DNA of 64,000 bases from Plumapathes pennacea (taxonomy: Eukaryota; Cnidaria; Anthozoa; Antipatharia; Myriopathidae). This document shows positions 44,401-54,400 of the stretch, one piece after another. Within the stretch, counting starts at the first letter, position 1. Every line of letters begins with the position of its first letter. The notes beneath the pieces were generated by a model. That model worked only from the letters and a program-made list of their open reading frames with translations. It did no database searches and was not told where the DNA came from. Made by a program: the position numbers and the translations under genes. The stretch covers positions 12,542,184 through 12,606,183 of the forward strand of contig OZ038471.1 of the NCBI GenBank assembly GCA_964036295.1, given 5' to 3'.

Positions 44401-44610
44401 AAGGTCATCTGTTTTTCGGTCACTTCAATTACAAAAGATGATAAGTGAGGCTTCAATAGGTCCTAAAGCCTTTCACTCTTAAGCTCTGATTACAAAACCT
44501 CCTAAACATTTACATCCATGTTCACATGGTTACTAAATTATGTTGTATATGGCCATTACAGTCAAACTGCCGCAGTTATTCCCCAAGACATAGACGCGGA
44601 ATGTAAATGA
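34218..44610 (+). CDS. Acid phosphatase-like gene, copy A (12 exons)
   Basis: Secreted or lysosomal histidine acid phosphatase family (prostatic/lysosomal acid phosphatase type). Exons: 34,218-34,343; 34,923-35,015; 36,141-36,236; 37,255-37,341; 37,836-37,901; 38,102-38,200; 40,514-40,645; 41,958-42,081; 42,518-42,603; 43,371-43,477; 44,251-44,358; 44,562-44,610. All borders are GT-AG and phases agree; 1,173 nt gives 390 residues, the usual family length. Exon 1 encodes a signal peptide (WEILVFVWLLSAPFSCG). Exon 2 has the active-site RHGDRAP. Exon 4 reads VTSSDLDRILMSA, where family members have an Arg in RST(S)D. Exons 9/10 join as YSGHGDTLAA, where the family has S-x-H-D. Conserved cysteines of the C-terminus (LPGCTLDCPL, AECK) are kept. 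Two expected catalytic residues are therefore altered and activity is doubtful. Copy B is its recent duplicate. Confidence 0.92.
34590..34690. repeat. Intronic repeat (GGACACC-type MITE fragment)
   Basis: CTCCAATAAGAGGACACCATC and GGGGGTGTCCCTTGAATGGAGG form weak inverted ends in intron 1 of copy A. The counterpart in copy B is at 46,650-46,735, so it predates the duplication. Confidence 0.5.
35138..35272. mobile_element. MITE in intron 2 of copy A
   Basis: ACAGTCGAAGCTCTCGTAGG at the left and GTCGCTTACAAGAGCTTTC at the right form inverted ends. An allelic-like copy is in copy B at about 47,030-47,150. Confidence 0.6.
36490..36650. repeat. Hairpin with GCCTGAAGCAGGC centre
   Basis: Arms around 36,520-36,570 and 36,580-36,630 (CAATACGGC / GCCGTATTG; ATTTTTAC / GTAAAAAT) surround a GC-rich loop. 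It is preceded by GTATAATAAACAATTTATTAC, the same layout as the terminal hairpins near 61.6 and 62.7 kb. It is absent from the matching intron of copy B. Confidence 0.7.
36655..36836. mobile_element. pogo/Tigger-like MITE
   Basis: TATACAGTCGAATCCCGC on the left is inverted as GCGAGGTTCGACTGTATA on the right, with TA flanks. The interior repeats TTCGAAATA-type motifs. It lies in intron 3 of copy A. Confidence 0.8.
36925..37018. repeat. Short hairpin with GAGTTCGGCTCATGTG arm
   Basis: CACATGAGCCGAACTCA on the left and TGAGTTCGGCTCATGTG on the right pair perfectly around ATGCAAATGAGC-like sequence. A diverged relative is at about 8,495-8,590. Confidence 0.75.
38742..39991. mobile_element. TTAA-flanked 1,250-bp transposon in intron 6 of copy A
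   Basis: Perfect 32-bp inverted ends begin AGAGCCTGTCTCAACCGTGA. TTAA lies directly outside both (38,738-38,741 and 39,992-39,995). Copy B has the uninterrupted TTAA (near 50,308), a clear empty site. TTAA duplications are the mark of the piggyBac group. No full transposase is present, only short frames: 38,961-39,119 with an AT-hook-like PRRGRPPRG, and one starting at 39,299 with a possible donor site near 39,414. Non-autonomous; inserted after the A/B duplication. Confidence 0.88.
38961..39119 (+). CDS. Small AT-hook-like open frame in TTAA element
   Basis: 52 codons with a basic peptide including PRRGRPPRGE, which matches the AT-hook core (RGRP) that binds the minor groove of AT-rich DNA. 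It sits inside the TTAA-flanked element. It may be a chance frame or a remnant of the DNA-binding part of a lost transposase. No splice signals or promoter were assigned. Confidence 0.25.
   Translation: MYNVHRTDQPAAKQPRRGRPPRGENIHQREGRKPRNGKNKLTGGSLDSYSIN
40060..40320 (-). pseudogene. Penelope-type terminal relic with degenerate hammerhead
   Basis: The minus strand carries CTGACAA (40,134-40,140), a short GC stem region and GAAACGTC (ending near 40,113), the spacing of a hammerhead ribozyme as found at Penelope-like element ends. The core G is changed to A (expected CTGANGA), so it is probably inactive. The same relic is in copy B at about 50,385-50,640. Confidence 0.5.
41104..41268. repeat. 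Hairpin with AGGACTACATGCTGTCCAA arm
   Basis: The left arm (41,109-41,150) and right arm (41,220-41,266) are inverted copies around GAGGCCGCAGGCCGAG. A degenerate relative is at about 35,686-35,812. It lies in intron 7 of copy A and is absent from copy B. Confidence 0.8.
41608..41719 (+). repeat. 23-bp minisatellite, about 5 units
   Basis: Units read CTTGATTCTCTTCCACATTC plus TAC, with one or two substitutions each. In intron 7 of copy A only. Confidence 0.92.
42725..43115. mobile_element. Poly-G-flanked repeat in intron 9 of copy A
   Basis: A run of about 22 G (from 42,731) is followed by TCTTCCACATAAAAGTGACG. The far end reads CCGTCCCTTTTTATATGAGA then a C run. Relatives are at 38,265-38,640, 49,915-50,165 and 53,672-54,060. 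They look like one MITE family whose ends include homopolymer G/C. Confidence 0.55.
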
Positions 44611-46286
44611 TAGTCATGAAGCCTTTCATGCCCGTACCTTTGGAATCATGGCAGTCCAGGGAGATACAAGGATCACCGTAGGATCTCAGAACTCTAAACA
44701 TGCGATCAGGCCCCTCCCCTGAAAATTGTAAATGGTTTGCTTTTTCAATAATCACATTAAACTCAAAATGCTAACAAGAAAGCCCATGAAATAGTTATTC
44801 ATAGTCCAAATGATCACTGCATATCTAAACGGCAAAACTATTGTTGCTGCCTCCTGGTAGTAACTATATAGGGGAGTGTAGCTTTTCAAGATTTCTGTTT
44901 TCCTGTTCTAAAATAGCAAAGATCTTTCGCTTGTCACTTTCATATTTTCGACTACCTTGGTCTGAGGTTTACGTCGGAATTTGACGACGATATTGTGGTA
45001 GTTAGTGTTGTGGCTGATGAGTTTAGCAAAGTTTCAGTTAATGTCGTGTTCAGTCTGTCGGTGGTGCTCAGAAATGTCGATTCTTCTGGTAGCTCGTTTG
45101 TCTTTAGCAAGTAAATGTCAACAAACTGCTAACGTTCCATTTAAATTATTTAACTTGAAATTAAGCCAAGACACACCACCATTTTCAAGCGGAAATTACT
45201 CAATCAAATTACAGTCTTTTTGCTTACACGTCTATCAAACCCCAAAAACCTGGAGGGGGATTCCTGTCCATGGGCCCAGCATAAAAAAAATAAAAAATAA
45301 AAACTCACTCGAGACCCTCACCGGCACCACAATTAAAAGTTTTAAAACTAAAGTATTTTCACTGTGAAAGACCGACGCTATTGACATTCAACGTTACTAC
45401 CGACTAAGATATGGGTTCAACAGTCTCTGTTATTGCAGGAGATTGATTTTGTGCTGCAACACATCAAGGAACGCGTCCTCGCAACCTACGAACAAATGCT
45501 GCCTATTGTCTGGCTACGATACGTTGACGATATCTTTACTGCGCTGTGCACAACAACTTTGAAACGTTCCACAAACACCTTAACGACCAAAATCCCGACA
45601 TACAGTTTACTAAAGAAGTCGAAGATAACAGAAACTTCCGTTATTAGGTACTGACAACAACGACAAGCTTCGGCAACAGTTTGCAGAAAACTGACAGACT
45701 ACTTGACCAGTCTTCTTACAACCCCACTTCACACAAGGCAACCACATTCAAAACGCTGACAAAACAGGCGCAATTACTTTATAACGCTCCCGAAGACTTA
45801 CTTAAGAGGAGACCAGGAAAGGTTTTGCCTTTTGAATTGGAAAAAAATGTAAAGCAATATTTTTACGTGTCATCTGACATATTGTGGCAAGTAAGCCAAT
45901 AAAATCAACTGGAAAATGTATTGGGGTGATAAGACGTGTCTGATAAATATTTAAAGAAAACAACGATGTTCGTGCTAATACTGAAGAGGACTTTAAAGTG
46001 TTTAGTTCAGATTTGTATGATGATAGTTTGTCTTCAAAGGTGCGTTAAAAGTTGAAGTCGATTCAGATTGATCAAGATGCTTTGTCCTTTTCATCACTAC
46101 GGTTTTGATAAGCACTCGTCAAATAGTCCCTCAATGTATGCTATACACAAGCTCTAAAAGCATGCGTGCAATATAATTTCAAATATCAAGCAAAGCTAAT
46201 GATTGACATATACTCATCCGCGACATGCTGGAATGAACAAATGAGCAATTAAAAGCGCATTCTGTTTACAACAGAATTAATCGCGT
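44611..46286. other. Spacer between copies A and B with Penelope relic
   Basis: Holds the 3' flank of copy A, a Penelope-type RT relic (45,230-45,905) and the upstream region of copy B (from about 46,170, matching 34,090 onward). No other gene is seen. Confidence 0.6.
45230..45905 (+). pseudogene. Penelope-like RT relic
   Basis: Broken frames give the conserved RT segment WLRYVDDIFTAL (the YVDD active site) and, after frame breaks, the downstream TDRLLDQSSYNPTSHKATT segment typical of Penelope-like elements. Frameshifts and the lost N-terminus show that it is dead. A more decayed equivalent lies after copy B, so the insertion predates the duplication. Confidence 0.75.
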
Positions 46287-48362
46287 ATGAAAACAAGCAT
46301 GGGACGTTTCGCTCTTCCTTTGCGTCAAAACGTATGGGAAATTTTGTTTTTTGTCTGGCTTTTAAGCGCACCGTTTTCATTTGGATATAAAAAACTAAAA
46401 ATGGCCCACGTGGTAAGATAATTTTATATTTTTGCAATTTAAAATTGAACATAATTGTTTTAGAGGAATACTCTATCAACCTAATTAACTTGTCGACGAT
46501 ATTTCTTTTATTAATTACTGAAGAGGTACGAAGCCTTTGTAAATATGCGCTAAAAAAGAAACCTATTTGAGTTACCTCGGAGCCGCAGTCATTCATGATC
46601 CGTCATTCGGATCCGTAATGAAAATCTTTAGAGAATATAGATTATAGGAAAGTGGAACCTACAATAAGGGGACACCATCGGGACAAGATAAAGGGCCCCC
46701 TGAAGGAAAGTGTCCCTTGAATGGAGGTAAACAATAGAAGGAATGTATCAGGGTCTTTTTTTCTTTTTGGGGACAAGGGTGTTCCATTTTAATGACAATT
46801 TAATCACACGATCGTTCTCTTTCAGGTATATCGCCATGGAGATCGTGCACCTGAAAACCCTTACCCCACTTATGCACATCTGGACAAATGGCGAGACGGT
46901 ATTGGGCAATTAACACAGGTAAGCCTCAGGTTAATGATTTCCCAGTAGCCATTACATGTATATGCCCTGCTAACCTTGCATACCATGAATTCTACGGTCA
47001 AGAAAAGAAAAGCTCACAGTAGATATTTATACAGACGAAGCTGCCGCAGGCGACCTCCACGAGAGTTCGGAAAAGTGGCGCTTACTACAAGAATGAGCTC
47101 TCGTAAGCGACCACACGCTGAAACAACAGAGGCTGGTCGCTTAGAAGAGCGAGTTTTAAGATTGTAGCCACATTAGAGCTTTCAGCATAAAACCGCTCGG
47201 ATGCTCCACCCAAAAAACTCCCTCGAGGTTTTCGAGACCTTACCAAACGAACCATTAGCGCAATTTCATGTTATTACTATCAATTCGATCATGTAGTATT
47301 CACTTTTAGTTAATTTCGGAAAAAGAATAGCGATACTGATTGATAAAATATTTTGCTTTGGAGCTAAATTATGTCGAGGCTTGTACCAGGTGCTGTTTAA
47401 AATGCGTGAAGGTTTTGAAGGCAATCCCGTAAAAATGTTTCCCAAAAACAAGCAAAACTTTAGATAAATTTAGCTATTCCTATTCCAATATTATAATAAA
47501 CAGTACGTAGTCCTGTTATTTGTCTGTTATACTGTACACGAGGAAAACAACTTGAATTTACCTCCTGTGCAACCTCTGCTTTTATACTGACTGTCAAAAT
47601 GGCTAAACACATCACATCAGTATAATAATGATACAAATTAGCCTGTAATGTAGGCGTATTTTAGTGGCGAATTAGCGCGTTGTGCTCTAGCCGCCATACT
47701 GGATTAAGGATACTGAGGAGGCCTGGGATGAGCACAAAAGTATAAAGGCGTTTGAGGTTTGATTGGTGAATAACTAACTTTCCCCCTCGTAGATTGGAAT
47801 GCGGCAAACGTACGAGCTAGGAAAGTTATTAAGGCTGCGCTACGTCACAGCGGCGAAATTGTTAAGTTCGGAGTACAAGCATCAGGAGGTAAGTAGAACA
47901 TTTGTGTGCATTGATATATCGTCGATAATTATGACCCATCAAATATTTCCCCTCACGCGTGATTGGCGAAATCGCGACACGTGACCGAATAATGTCCGCT
48001 CACAAGCGGACATTATCAGCGAATAATGCCCGCCTGGCGAACTATTGCTGTTTATTGACAATATCCGAACACAGTTTTATATATTAATCACAAACAATCA
48101 TTACAAGATGACTACCGAGGAGGATATTAATTCATTTGTCGAAAAAGCAGTTCCAGAAAGCACCAAAGAACTTCACAGTCCTTGCGCCATTATTTGCGCT
48201 GCGAGAGGAAATATTTGAAGGATAATAAAGACAATAAACTACTTTTGGCTTCGGAAATATGCAAGTATAATTGTCCTTGGATATTATCTGTTCCTCGAAG
48301 CTCAAAGTTACCCTCGAATATATATATATATCGAGCTTCTATATCTTGTATTGTGACTATGT

Positions 48363-48444
<82 letters not shown>

Positions 48445-51400
48445 TATAACATAGTCACGATACAAGCCGCACGCTGATTGGTCGAAAACCGTGGTTTGCC
48501 AGAGTATAAACCACACTACCACACTTACCCGTGGTTTATAAGTTATAAACCACGCTTACGTCATCCTCTGGCAAAGAAGAGAAAATAATGCGAGAATGGA
48601 GTCACCAATGCCCAACTTCGAGATAAAATTTTGCTTTAAATGAAGACACCGGCTAGTATGGTTCCCCGTGAATCGGTAAAGAACGTGACCTCAGCAAAAA
48701 GCACTTCAACAGTTTGGAGAGGGAAAATCTATGTCGAAGAACGGCAAGTTTCTTGTCAGCGTCGTGGAAAGCGACTCGGTTTAAGCACTGTCCCTAAGTA
48801 CAGCATATTTGGGAGTCACAATTACATCAGTACAATTACATCACTTAGCAATATATATATATATCATCATGTCTGCCAAAAACTTTCTCCAAGGTTTTCA
48901 GATTATTGGCACTTAGTTGAAAATTTGCCCACAGTTCTTACGGTGCAGATTTTCCTCCAAAAAAATGCTGGTTGTGGTAACTAAGGGCATTGTTTTTTTG
49001 TTTTTTTTTCTTTTGTTTTTTTTTTTTTTGAAGGTTCGGGTTACAAGTAGTGATGTAGATCGAATTCTGATGAGCGCGGAGACTCAGTTGAACGGACTTT
49101 ATCCACCAAGGGGGAGACAGGTAATTTGTTACGAGTAATTGGTGCCATCGAGTCTTACTTTTATTTCTTAAAAGTAAAGCTTTAGGCAAAAAGACTAGTT
49201 GCTCCTTTTACATGTTCACAGCAAGTAGAAGTAGCAAAGAATAAAGCGTTTGTGTGATAGCGATGGCAAGTTCAGATCAATACAGTTTTAGGCAGGCCAA
49301 GAATTGCCAATCGCAATAACTCAGAGTGGAAAGCTTATGACAGGAGAAATGCTTGATTAGAACCTTGTCTTGAAAACTTGAAATTTCCAAGCCTCCCTTA
49401 CATGATAATAATCCGAGTCTGTCTTGTTTCCTCTCCTCCTATTACAGATTTGGCGACATAATCTGGACTGGCAGCCGATCCCGGTACACACTGTGCCATC
49501 AGCTGGGGACCATGTAAGTTATATCAGATTAATGGAGAAGTATTTTAGACAATTTTTATTAGCTCTTTCACATTGAATTCTGCGTGAGCAATAGTTCAAA
49601 ATATTAAAAGTTACTGCTTTTTATCACTAATTGGGGGAAGTCTAAATACATACACGGGTGACATTGAGATCAAGTCGAGAATTGCATCAGGCATAATTTA
49701 TGTTTACCTGCTTGGTTTCTCGACAGCTTCATCGTCCAATTGTCAAATCATGTCCTCGATTCGACCTGTTGGAAAGGTTTTCTCATGCACTCCCGAATAC
49801 CAGAAAATTGATCAAGAGGCTAAGGTAAAGAAAGTTTGTGGTCGCAATTCTTTCCTGTTGTCTGTACTTGATATACACATTCATCACAAATGATGTCATC
49901 AATGTTCAAAACCCGTGGAGGGGGGAGGGGGGGGGGAGGGGGGGGGGAAAGGGCTCTCACATATGAAAAAGGACGGGGACGTTTGTTTCTTAGGGTCAAA
50001 TTCACGGGTTTTGGTACCGCTTAGGGTGCTCAACATCAAACGCTGACATATTTATGTGACGGCACCACGTAATTTCGGGATTGGGTGTCCTTCGAATGGA
50101 TTTTCTACGCCACTAGAGAAAACTGTTATTAGTGCACAAGCTTCTAGTCACGTAATTTTAGGACCTTTTAGGGGTCAATGACCAAACAAGCGCAATGCAT
50201 GGGCAACCTTAGAACCTGAAATTATTTGAAATGGAGACCTACTGCCCACTTAATATGCTGTCGATGCGCTTTTTCACGAACATTTGCGAAAAACATAGAA
50301 GCTTCTTAAAAAGGGAAGCAGGAGAACAGGTTGGAGAAGCATCAGTTACCTCAAGACGATAAAAACGCTGGTGTATCAATTAAAAGTTGATTGAGGTACT
50401 GGAACGCCGTAAGAGTAACAGTAGCTGACGTTTCGCGGATAAGCCCTTTGTCAGAGCGAATGAGAGGATTATGGGTATAGGGGGTTTAATATGGAAGAAA
50501 CTGACCTCATAGGAAAAGCATGAATATTTTGGTTGGCTGCTGTTGACTGAGCACAAAAGGTCAAATTGATCAGTTGAGGTATGTGTCCCCACTGCTGAAA
50601 ACGCGTCACGCGAAATTTTTGCGGCGAATTCCATCTATAACACCAAGCACCAGTTTTTTACTCATACTGCTGTTCTCTGTCAAATGAGATCGACACCCTT
50701 AAAGGCTAAGTTGGGATTTATCTTAAGAAATGAATATTATTTACCCATTCTACACTTTCTCATCTTTATCTTTAGTGTATTTTTATTGGTATATCATAGA
50801 AGCCTTTTTAATATTGTTATACAGGATTAGCTATTGGCTAGTCTGTGTTATTGGTCAATTTTTTCCTTTTCCAGAATAAACTTTGCCTTATTCTTTGAAA
50901 ATCTACAGAGGTTTTTCAAGTGGCTTGCACCTTTTGCTGGGAAGCTGTATGATCTGTCAACCGATATAATATCTTTTTCAGTATACGACGCCATGCGCGT
51001 AGACGTAAGTAGCCATGTAATATAGACACGAGTGTTTTACTGGAAAAAATACCGTGCGTAAAATCCATACGAAACTACATCCGGGGCCCGAGTGGCGTAT
51101 TTTCCCTATCCATACTAGTGAAGATGTCGATGGCATCATTTCTCGCTTTTGCAAGGTTGTTTGTGCATTTTCTCTTTTAAACTCTCGTGTCTGTATAATG
51201 AAAAGAAAATTGCACGGCGGCTTGAAGACATGGATTTTGCTGTATTATCTCGTTTACTTGTAAAAACAGCAGCGCTCGTTTGTAAAATAGTTTTTACCAC
51301 TCGAAATGCAAGATGACTGATTCGGCTTTGATTTGGGATGTGATCATGCTAAAGGATGTTAAAATACCGCTGTACGGTAATATTTGTATATCTTCCGAGA

Positions 51401-54400
51401 AAAACGTTTATGAAAAAAATTGCTTCAAATGGATTTTTGAAAACCAGAAAGGGTTTGGCATCCACTCCCCCCCCCCCCTCCCCCCCCCTCCCCTTCTCGT
51501 ACACGTGAGGGGCATTCTGTTGGAGTAAATAACTGCAAGCCCTTAGACATTTTCCTACTAAAGCCTTTACGCTAGATGGAAAATGTTGCACATCAAGTAC
51601 CGCCTTTAGAGAAATAAATATGTTACAGGTATTCTTATTTTTCAGTTGATACATAGTTTTTTTAGGTTATACAGTATAACTATGTATCATAACGAGCACT
51701 CCATTTACTTCGCTAGCAACGGCTCATTGCATTTTCGTATCAGCTTTTTTAACTAAATTTAATCATTTTTAGTTGCTTCACAACTTACCACTTCCGTCTT
51801 GGGCCAGTAAATTCGTAGTTGAAAAACTGGAAGAGATTGCCACATTCCAATTCAACTGGTACCTAAAGGGTCCTGCCAAGCAAAGACTTCTAGGAGGTAA
51901 GGTTTAATCTCTCAGTTTGCGACTTAAATGATGGCAGATAAAATCGAATGCAAGAATCAATATTTTGGGTCGGCGGGAGTTTGCATTTAGTTTGATTCAT
52001 GCTAAGATCGACGTTTGACCCAGAGTCGATCTTATGCCGTTCTAGTTGACTCCTTCGATTAGATCGACTGAGGCTATCAAAAATTAATCACTCGTTCCTG
52101 ATATATGTAATGTGTAACTGTAAATAATTTTACAAGGCTGAAAAAAAAATTAACAATTATTCGCCGAAGTGGAGGTGAATATCGGTGGATGTTTACCGAG
52201 CCATTTCGGCGAGGTAAATATCCACCGCTTATTCACCGACACTGAGACGAATAATTGTTTTAGTATATACCACACAAGTTTAATAGCCAACTGCCAAATA
52301 GCTCTTTTATTTCCGACAAGGGAATTGGGCTCGCGCGCCATTTTGTTTTACCGGAAGCCGCCGGGAGGTGAATAGTACTTGATATTCCGTGATTGAGGAG
52401 CCAATCAGAGCGCGCGAAAAGCACTATTTACTTGTGTGGCATATACTAAATTTAAATATATCTAAGATAAACTCACTGGGACCCTGTTAAATGCAATCAG
52501 CCACAGTAATATAGACACGAGTGTTTTACTGGAAAAAATACCGTGCGTAAAATCCATACGAATACAAGGACTTACCAAAGACTTACACTGGAAAGCTGGT
52601 ACACAAACTTAGAACGGAAATCTCTCAACAGATGCTAACAATTACCAAACGACTGACAGATGACATCGAACGCAACAGAACGAAGAATAGACAAATCGAC
52701 AGGACAACAGAACATCAACTGACCAATAACGAAATACAACCAAGCCGACTCGACCAACCTGGCATAAGAAAAAAAACGGACCAATCACTTAAACGACCAG
52801 AGACATAAATACCGCCACCTGACGAATCCTTTCACTTGACTCTGAAGATGACTTCTTCTCAGGGAGTCGAAACGTCAGTCACCAACAGCAGTCTTCCTGG
52901 AGACTACTCTAACCCGGACGATCACAACCAACCTACTGTTCACACTCCTGGGTTCAAACCCTTTGCCAATATACTCTTATCTTACATGATTATTTAGCCA
53001 ATCATAACGCGCGTAGTATCATAGTTATTCTATAATAAGAAATGGCGCGCAGCGCGTAACCCGGATGTGATTAAAGGCTTATGAGCAACGATACAATTTT
53101 CCTATGAAATCGTTTAAGAACTAAAAGTACAACGCCTATAGGTCTCATCTTTAACCCCGTGCTATTTTGCTCTGCATTAGGCATAGACAAGTGACTTACC
53201 CGCCCTAAAGTTTCCCACCTCTTTAAATGCCTAAAGTGGAAAGAAAGCAAGGAAAAAATGAAAAATATGTCATCTTTGAGGCGTTAAATTTGGCGGCGGT
53301 AAATGTCGGACTTTAGGCTATTTTCATTAATACATCCCGTGGTGCAGTAGCATTTTCAAATTGTAAAATTTAGGTCTAAAGCTATTCGATATCATTTCAG
53401 TACCCATAAAAATCTTGAACAGACCTCATCAGTAGCAACATTTCTGTTGACACCTCTGTTGGTTCCTAGGACCGCTGGTTGGCGACGTAGTGAAAAACAT
53501 GAAGGGCTACAAAGAAGACCCGAGCAAAGTGAAAAAAATGTACATTTACTCAGGGGTAAGGCCGAGTACTATAGTGAGGTTTAGGGGTGGATTCGAGCTG
53601 GTTTTGGGCAGTGGGTATCCAGTCACCTATCAGCTCATACTTTTTTTTTCTACATAATCCCCTCTAGGCGACCAGTTATCGGGGGGGGGGGGTCTCCCAC
53701 ATAAAAGTGACGGGGATACTCGTCGGGAATTTTTGTTTTGACTTCTTAGAGGTGCTAAAATGAGCGTGGTTCGAGCTTAATTTGACCCCTAAAAGGTATC
53801 AATAAAAACATACCAAGAATGTAAAGTTTCGATGCCTTTAATTGCTTCAAAGAGGATATCATCAAGCACTTTATCCCTTGCTGTTTTCAAATAAAAAGAG
53901 TTCAGTCGACTGACACCTGACCCCTAAACGGTACCACGTCACATAAAAATGTCATCATTTGATGTTGAGCACCCTGAGTGGTACCAAATCTGTAATATTG
54001 ACCTCTAAGCGGAACAACGAGCATTCCCGTCCCTTTTTATATGAGAGTACCCCCCCCCTCTCCGGCAAGTTATGTAGGTCTGGTTACTGAAAGACGCAAT
54101 TTACTAATCGTGCGATGTTTAAGGTCTTGTTCCATGATGTCTACACATTCGCCTTTGTGGATTCAAAGTTGCTTATGGGCTTTGACACACGATTTTGTGT
54201 AGAGCTATGGTGTCTTCACTTTTACCCTCGCGCTCGTTCACCGACTCAAAAACATCCCAAAATAGTTGTGATTCAGATTCTAAAGCTGTGTTTCTCGTTA
54301 TAGCATGCCGACACATTAGCTGCTCCGATGGCCGCACTTGGTTTATATTACGATATTATTCCACCGTACTGCTCCGCTCTGATGTTTGAACTCTATGGAT

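Noticed and set aside
48190-48522. Tyr/Ile repeat frames on both strands
   Set aside because: Translation of the TA microsatellite.
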